From assembly GCF_000182925.2 (NCBI RefSeq), contig NC_026504.1, forward strand, positions 4,650,001 through 4,714,000: a DNA stretch of 64,000 bases. The letters run 5' to 3'. The notes beneath the pieces were generated by a model. It searched no databases. It saw only the letters and a program-made list of their open reading frames with translations, and was not told where the DNA came from. This stretch comes from Neurospora crassa OR74A (lineage: Eukaryota; Ascomycota; Sordariomycetes; Sordariales; Sordariaceae). The position numbers and the translations under genes were made by a program. This document shows, piece by piece, positions 56,601 to 64,000 of this stretch. How positions within the stretch are numbered: the stretch's first letter is position 1; every line of letters begins with the position of its first letter.

Positions 56601-59560
56601 TCAGAGGGCCAAGCCAGTTCCATCGCCGGTCCATCTGTAAAGGGCCAGCAGTTCTCTGCGGCGTTGGTGTTGTTCGCCAAGATCCTCAGGCACGCGGCCG
56701 CGGACCTGTGCAAGGGCACTGCGCATCACCCTGCTGAAGTTACGCTGCAAAAAAGGAGAAGGAAGAGTTAGCAAAGCGTCCACAAAGATATATGCTACCA
56801 CGAAGAGATCGACATACCTGGTACTCCGTGTTCAGGGTAACCACGCAGGCCTCATGCGCACGAATGATGGTCTCACAAGCCTTGACGACACTGGGTGATG
56901 CCTCAACCTGAAGTTTATCTGCGATAAGCAGAAGGAGGAACGAGCCTTGGAGGAGATAGATGCCAAAGAAGAAAGGCATGAACTCCAGGCCAGGATCGTA
57001 TTCAAGAATGTTGCTAATGGCTTCGGCAGCGGACACCGCATGCCCAGTAGCAGTAATAAAGCCCTGGCTGCTGATCCAGAGGTCATTGTCATCAAGGAGG
57101 TTGATGGGATCCCATTTCCCCGTAAGGAGGATATGCAACACGTGCATGACGTGTGTTCCATAGGCCATGACGATGCGAGTCTGAATATCACTTTCTGTCA
57201 TCCGGCTGGAAGTGGTGTGTACGCTGTGTACACTTTGAACTGACGGTGTGCCAGCATCGTGGGGCACATCATTGGCGGTTGGAACACCGGCCGCCTCGGC
57301 AGCCTTCTCGTCAGCAGCTTGTGCTTGTGCGCTAAGACTGAGATTACGATGCTCGAATCTCTTGATACTTTCTTCATAGATTTCAAGGTGGCGGGTAATC
57401 TCAGCTGTCTGATCATCCCATTCACGGGATGAACGGAAGCCAACGCCAAAGCGTGGGTGATTTCGAGCATGATGCAAGTCCACGATCTCGCCGAGAATGG
57501 TCATCAAGGGTAGGAAGTAGCCAAAAATGCTATGACCAGTGCAGACAAAAGATGGTCCACGATGCCGAGCAGCTGGAGTGTTGGGATCCGAAGCCAGAAC
57601 GTTGGGATCGGTGTAAGCATAGAAGTTCCCGTTCTGGTAGTCAGTATCATCCATGGGCTGCAAAAGACCATCGCATTCGATGTCGAGGAGGAACAAAGGC
57701 CGGTTGTAACATAGTGCAAGGTGACGGTCGACGATATAGACGAGCCACCAAATACGCCGTCTCTCTTCTCGTTCCTCCTCGGTAATCATGCCAGGAATGT
57801 TGCCCATTTCCCCGTCAAGCTCGCTCCCACTGTTCTGCATAGAGGGTGAGTTTTGTGGTATTTCTCGTCCGAGCTTGAGCTCACGAGCTAGTGACCATGC
57901 GGCGTTCCACCACCGCAAGCTGGCACCTTTATACTCGCTTGCAGAAACCACGGTGGCAAGGTGAATATAAGTCACCACATCGTCCAAGGTCCCTGCGGCG
58001 CCAAATGCGCCAGTCTCGCCGGTCAAGGCATCCATGCTGATCGATCCCGGAAGAGCTACACCGAGGCCACCCAGCGCCACTCCATCAACAATTGGGCTCG
58101 AGACAGGTGAAGGCTCCTCGGACGGGGTGTGTATTAGAGGTTTAAGAAGGCTCACTGTGAGCTCCAAAAGCTTTTGGCAGATCTTGCCGCGCGCTGACGG
58201 AACGCTCGTCAAAAAGGGGGCATCGCTGGTTTGGGCAGCAACCCACAGCATGCTTGCTAGAAGCGCAGGTTGACATTGACGAGGTTTCGTGGGGTGCAAG
58301 AAGGAGCGCTTTCGAAATACAAATCCAAGGACATAAGGCGACATGGGGTGCATCTGCGCCGAAGAAGAACTGGCAAAGTATAGGTCGATGAGGTCGCATG
58401 CCAACGACACCGGCATCAGGTTACCCAGGTGCGGTAGAAGTGGCTCCAAAACGGGGTATCGTAATTGTGCATGGCTGTAGGTGGGCTGCGGAATATGCTG
58501 CGCAAACTGGGGTGGCGGTGATGCTAAGTTCATCCAACCAGGCGAAGTTGATCCGCCAGCCATAGGATAAGCGCTCAACGGACTGGCCCCAATGCGAAAA
58601 CCACTTGATGTGTTTGCGGAATAGCCGGTCGGACTTTGAGTATGCAGCGCGTATGGTAGATCTGGATAGTTGGACATGGCAGCCTGATTCGAGCCGTATG
58701 GTGTATGATGCGATGCGCCGTTCATCAGATGAGCACCCATCCCTTGGCGGTGATATTCTTGGTGGACATTCCCATAACTGAGATCGAGAGCAGCCGGGCT
58801 TTCCAGATCTCTGTCCATGGCCCCCGGATGACTCGCGATATGTGTCTGATGTGCGCCTAGATCAATACTGTCCATACTCCCGGTCCTTTGACTCCTCACT
58901 GAACCTTCGCTCATATCGCTCATGGTTTTGTCGTTTGAAGTTGTTTGGTGCTCGATGGGTAAGGAAGAAGCTCGCTTGGTTGCTGTGGTACTCTCGGTTC
59001 GGTTCGGGGGGGATTGATCGTTTTCGCCGGCTTGGCTCGGGTTTTTGTGACCGTTCAATTGGGCGGCGGCGGCGGCAGCTGCTTGTGCCGCCAAATCCTT
59101 TCTTGAAGCCTTTCCACGCTTCTTTCGCTCTCGGATGTACTCGCAGCCAAGTCCGAATTCTAATCACCGTCAGACTATGCGTTGACTTGTCTCAAGACTC
59201 ACTTTACTTACCAATGCAATGGGCACATGGATGCTGGCCATCGCATTTTGTCCGCAGCTGATTGCACTGGTCACACGCTCTGCTTATTCGTCTACGAATG
59301 GGTCCAGCCGCTCCTGTTGCTCTGGTTACCGGTCCATAGGGATGTTGTCGGTGCTTTGGTTGAGGTCCCGCCCTTGCTAGGTGGTGGTTATGAACACTGA
59401 CGTGCTGCTGAAGTTGCTGAAGAGCATAGTGAGAGCCGGGGCCCATGGTGTCGAGGCCAGCGGCATGGAGATGGCTGGCTGTGACATGTCCGCCAGATAG
59501 CAGGGTAGGAGAGGGCATAGCATGATAAGGGGCGAACCGGTGAAGCGGATTAGACAACAT
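56601..59560 (-). CDS. xlr-1: Xylanase/xylose regulator XLR-1 (XlnR/Xyr1 orthologue)
   Basis: Exons 59212-59560, 56818-59159 and 56601-56744 give 944 residues (introns of 52 and 73 bases). The ATG at 59560 starts [20 protein letters not shown]. The zinc cluster is [22 protein letters not shown], then IEFGLGC, with cysteines at 96, 99, 106, 112, 115 and 122. Intron 1 falls between the fifth and sixth cysteines. A basic linker ([12 protein letters not shown]) may be the nuclear signal. A Ser/Pro/Gln-rich segment follows, then the fungal transcription-factor middle domain ([21 protein letters not shown]) and a conserved C-terminus (LNTEYQ joined to [17 protein letters not shown]). XlnR-family proteins activate xylanase and xylose-use genes in response to xylose or xylan. 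Release from glucose repression normally modulates the gene and its product. Confidence 0.95.
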
Positions 59561-62500
59561 CTTGGCCGAATGTACAGCGTTGATGATGAGGATGGAAATA
59601 AGGTGTACCAAGTGATGTGAGGCCTTTGAGCCGCTGGACCAAAGACGGGGACTTCGAGTGAGAGCGGGTGCTGGTTGAAGCGCCGTAGTGTACCAGTCGT
59701 AGTCACAGGTAACAGACAGGAACGTCGTCGGCGAGGATGAAGAGGTGAGCGCTATCTATATCCTGACCCTTGGCGCAAAAGCTTGATGAGCTGCCGGGCG
59801 GGAGCCGGACTGGTCAGCAGTAGTCTAACAGTGGGAACTAGAAACCGATGTGGAGATGCCCAGGGACGGGACAGGAGCATAGGGTAGGTAGCAGAAGGGG
59901 CACCACGCTGCGGGAGAGGTCAACATGGGTGAGAATAAAGGCCGGTACAATCCATCTGCACGAAGGCAGCAGGGCCAGCATAATATGGCGGGTCTTGGGT
60001 ATAAGAGAAGTTGACCAGGTGGCGGGCCAGACGCAAGAGTGAGCAGACATGATCGAAACGGTCCCGTTGAGAACGTGGTCATGATGATGGTGGGGTGGTA
60101 CGCAAAGAGGAGGGTGTGTGAACGTACATGGCGCAGAATGTGGTTCAAGACAGGACGGCCAGGAGATTCCTGGACTAGGGAGTGGTGTCTTCGCTCTCCT
60201 GAGCCCGCCAGTTAGGGGCAAGACTTAGTCGTGATGGTCGCCGTCTTGCAGTTGTTGTCTCTCGTGGTTGTGGTCCGGACCGGGTGACTGTCTATAACTT
60301 CAGCCTCCAACTATATGCCGTATAGTGGTGGAGAGGAGCCGGAGGGAGCAGAGAAGCCCAAAAGGGCTAAAGGAGACCGGATTCGAACAGGGGAAGACGT
60401 CGGTAATTTTTCTTGAGAGCGGTTCCTGCTTCTTGGTTGCACTTTGGGCAAGAGTCTATGTATGCTTGGCGTGCATATACAACGTGAGGTTGATGGCGAG
60501 GTCGATGAGGACTGACCAGACTAGATCCAATTGGTGAGCGGGCCTCCTTTCTGGGCCAGAGACAATATACTAAGGTAACGAGCTTATATTGCGAAGGCAA
60601 TATGTATACAGGGCGGCGGGACGGGAGAAGCCTGGGGAGACGTGAATCTGTGTCCAGAGCAGGAGAGGATGTAGCGCAGGCCGGGTAGGATGCTGGAAGG
60701 GAGATTGGGAGAGGGAAAAAAAAAACATGACAGCGGGTTTCGTGGAATTCCTTCTGGGAAAGTGGAAGCCGCTGCCTCAGGGTTCACTTGGTGATATACG
60801 GACCATCTTCCCTCCACACAGCGGAGCAGTCTCCAAACTGGGTTGGCCTACTGGCAGGGATCTTGGGGAAGTGGTTTCGTGTGGAGAAAAGAAGTGGTGT
60901 GCGTCTGCATCATGGTGGTAGTGAAGGGTGGTAGCCCCCCAGAAAGTGGAAGAACGGTGTATGCACAGCAAACCATTGCCCAACCCAAGCCGCTAACAAG
61001 GCGGAAAATGCAACGAATGGTCATTCAACTGTGAGTTAGGTTTAAGGGGCGAACAACCTATGGCGTTGAGGGGTTTGGGTGCCGGATGGTGCTTGTCGTT
61101 GTCCCGACAATGGCTAACATGTCTGACATCGTCCGACTGCCTCTTTGACCTCGTGGACACTATCACTTGAATACGTAGGGGACTGTGCCATCCTGGAATG
61201 TAGCGAGTCATGGACTTCAGATGAACCTTGAGGATGGATTCGTCTCAACTTTGGACAGATGGAGGGTTTTGGGGGTAGGTAGAGGTAGGCTGAAACCTCG
61301 GTGACTTGGTGGCTGACCGGTCACTACCTACTGCGTATGTCTCATGGCGCTGAGGAATGGCAGGATTTGGGAACGACAGGGTCTACTGCCCTAATTGGTA
61401 GGTGTTTTCCTCGCATCCCCTCCCGTTCTCCCTCCTCCGCATTTCCTCCGCGTTTTTCTCCTCACGGCATTGTCTCGTCCGTCATAAAATCCGTTGTTTC
61501 CCAAGTCCCGGTAAGGCGACTCGCTTCCCAATGACTTGACAAGGCATCTTAAAGCGAGGCGAGATTGAACGTGAGACTCAGGTGCGGCCAAACGATAGCG
61601 GTACTGCGAAATGGTGAATGGGCGCTGCAACCCCCTGCCGCTCAAGCGCTGCCGGCCCCTCCCCAGTGCTCCCCTCTTGCTTCGGCATCAAGTTGTAGGA
61701 ATGGCTGCGAAGGGCGGAGTGGTCTTGAGGACAGGAAGGGATGGCCTTGACCATTCAGGCCGGTTCCGTCCCCTGCTACCTCCAAGCGTAGAAGGGTACC
61801 TGTCACCAGCCTTGCCATACTCGTTCTCGTCTCTGTCCGTAGTAGTGTAGTCACCGCAGGTGTAGTGTAGGTATATGTGCCTGCTGCTATGGTGAACAGC
61901 AGCAACTAGACTCTGGCCGTTGCGATCGCCCATTCCGACTCTGGTGAGGGGGAAAAGCGGAGGTGTCGAGGTACCGCAGCTGTAGCCTGTCGCTTAGCTT
62001 ACTCCATGTTTTTGTGCCGGGCCACTCCGGGGCAGCATGTGGGTTTAGTGGGGAAGAATGGAGGCGTCTGGACAGCCTTTGTCCACACAAAAGTGCCGCT
62101 GGAACACGACCCAGCAGGGGTGTCTTTTGGAGATATCCACCACCTGCTGGGACGCCCGCTGTGCGGTTAGATTGTTGGAAGTGGAAGCTTCTCTGACCCC
62201 GGACTTGCTGGCGTGTGCTCTAGACTCATCCGGATGGGTGGAAATCGACCCAGTTCGCCCAGCTCCCGGCTACTGTGTAGACAAGTCGCTTCGCTGGAGG
62301 CATTGGTTGCGGCAATCTGGTGTACAGTGTGTCAGTGTGTCAAAGTGTCCTTGGTTCGTGATGGAGGTGGGTGGCAGCCAGAAACATGCACGCCCGCATT
62401 CGCGGGAATCAATCTGACCTTTGGGGTGGTGTCGAATTGGATGTTGTCCGCAGGATTTTGGCGGCTGGAATTGAAGTCAAGTGTGATGTGAGGTGGAGCA

Positions 62501-64000
62501 AAAAGACGCTTTCGGTTGCAGTGGAATGGGGTCTCCACGGCGCGTTTTTCGGGTTTTCTGGAGTTTTCTGGGGTCACGGAAATCGTGGGATGCCCCTGGG
62601 GAACTGGGGGGGGGAGGCTCGGGGCAAACTGTGGGTGAAGAAAGCCTGGAGAGCGCCGAGAACCAAAAGACCTGCCAAGCCGATCCACATCCGGCCGAGT
62701 ATTGTGGGGTATCCACATGTGCCCACTCATGACGCCTTGGCGGGAGCCACCTAGAAATTTTTGTAGGTCATGTTCGGCTTGTGGGCGAGCGGCTGCTTGC
62801 CAGCTTCCGACTCTGCCCCTGCCGATGACTGCAATCGCGATGACGATGGTGCGCGACTCGGTACTATAGCGGCCGAAAACCACGGGATCAGCGAGCTTTC
62901 CAGGTTGTATGTACATAGTAGCTGCTGGCTGCCTACCTCTAGGTACCTAGTGTAGTCAACACTGACTGGAGGGGCAAGAGGGAGGAAGATATTCCAACCT
63001 GAGTCGACGAAACATTAAAACCAGTCTCGCCAGTTCTTCCACGCATCAAAACATCACATGTTTCACTTTGAATCCAGGTAACTCAAGCAATACTATAGTC
63101 ACCTGCTTCATTCTTTCCTCCCGTTGTTTGTCTCCCGTTGTTCGATACCTCCCGCTATGCTCTCCACATTTGGGCTTCTGGGGTCGGAACTGAACAGGTG
63201 CACCTGCAAACTCGATAAAACACCACTTTCATTTACGCGGTGGCGACGAGGTTGACAAAAGCAGAACCCCATTTCTGTTCTTCAATATCCTCCTGCATCA
63301 AAGATATCGCCCGCTTCCTCTGGTTCCATGGACGGTGCCACCTCTCGATTTCAACCTACACAAACCTTCGCCAAATTTTGGCTCTCATCTTTTGGGTTGG
63401 TGACGAGGATCCCCTACTTGAACAACACCTTCTGTAGATTACACGTGGGCTGCCTGAGTCGCGCGTCCCAACGCCCCATCTGGAGGTGTCCTTGGAACCT
63501 GAAATTACAGATTTGTCTAGCCTCGTGTATTGATCGAAATCTGCTGTTCCAGACTGTTCCATTCTGTTGCTATCAGACATACTTATCCTTTTTCTCCAAT
63601 TCATGCGAACTACACATCAACCAGCATAAAAGCGAGAAAGAGGCTTTCAATAGTCGGATCTACCTCTAATGCTACACGCCCATTCAATTACCAACGACGT
63701 CACAATCCCGTCCGGCAGTTCGCTCAACACTTTACTATGCAGTGCATACTACTAGTATAATGGTGTACTTCTCCACAGACACACCCAGCATCAAAAAGCG
63801 CTAGCGCCAAGTCTGGATATCTTTAGGTGCGCGTTTCACAAGAAACTGATCAGCGTGCTCCAACGTTCGTCATCACCTGTGGATGCTTTGTTTGAACAAT
63901 AGTGTTGCAAATCACTTCCTAACTCGCTAAACCCTCCGCATCGCTTAAAGATCAGAGAAACACACCCAGAGCAAGCAACTGGCAGTGTTGTGGTGTGGAT
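59561..64000 (-). promoter_or_regulatory. Long gene-free upstream region of xlr-1
   Basis: At least 4.4 kb upstream of the xlr-1 start contains no recognisable gene up to the window edge. The part nearest the start should be its promoter and leader. SYGGRG words, the consensus of the carbon-catabolite repressor CRE-1/CreA, occur singly (for example 60100, 60632, 60821, 62027) and as a tight group at 62559-62609. The window ends before any upstream neighbour appears. Confidence 0.55.

Overview
The window reads as a filamentous ascomycete nuclear genome from the Sordariaceae, most likely a Neurospora species or a very close relative. Evidence: small introns (about 50-200 bases) with GTRNGT donors and CTAAC/CTGAC branch sites; a regulator at the right end that I recognise as XLR-1/XlnR; and a left block that looks like repeat-induced point mutation (RIP), with A+T dominant, CpA and TpG strongly depleted, CpG retained and no sensible reading frames. 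A run of 100 N at 4964-5063 marks an assembly gap inside that block.

Layout. 1 to about 10010: RIP-mutated repeat relics with several tandem or dispersed repeats. 10553-19555: housekeeping genes - a HAUS6-like augmin subunit, mitochondrial ribosomal protein S21, a PWI-domain U1 snRNP/RBM25-type splicing protein, and a crotonase-fold enzyme ending in the peroxisomal signal SKL. 20234-24273: a secreted GH28 exo-polygalacturonase, a Ser/Thr-rich cell-surface protein and a GNAT acetyltransferase. 25713-35313: a sparser accessory-like stretch with a Zn-cluster transcription factor, a TauD/TfdA-type 2-oxoglutarate dioxygenase and a basic-region plus ankyrin regulator of the TOXE (bANK) type. 35314-40736: 5.4 kb with no recognisable gene. 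40737-53712: a CDC25/Acr2/Ych1-type rhodanese phosphatase, a single-pass membrane protein, a Pom33/TMEM33 protein, a PTEN-type phosphatase and a PRPP synthetase of ten exons. Then an intron-containing tRNA-Asp(GUC), the regulator xlr-1 (56601-59560, minus strand), and at least 4.4 kb upstream of it without a gene.

How they relate. Most genes are independent housekeeping loci. XLR-1 controls xylan-degradation genes in Neurospora and its relatives, and the GH28 pectin enzyme lies about 35 kb away, so both ends carry plant-cell-wall functions, though nothing in the sequence proves a direct link. The Zn-cluster factor, the dioxygenase and the bANK regulator could form a small accessory locus; that is inference.

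Most noteworthy: three tandem GGxY repeats inserted into the crotonase fold; two probable GC-AG introns; stop-free introns of length 3n in a zinc-cluster gene and in a splicing-factor gene; 7- and 16-base microexons; and large low-complexity insertions in the PTEN-like enzyme. All gene models were spliced by eye by matching donor, acceptor and phase. I could not run homology searches.
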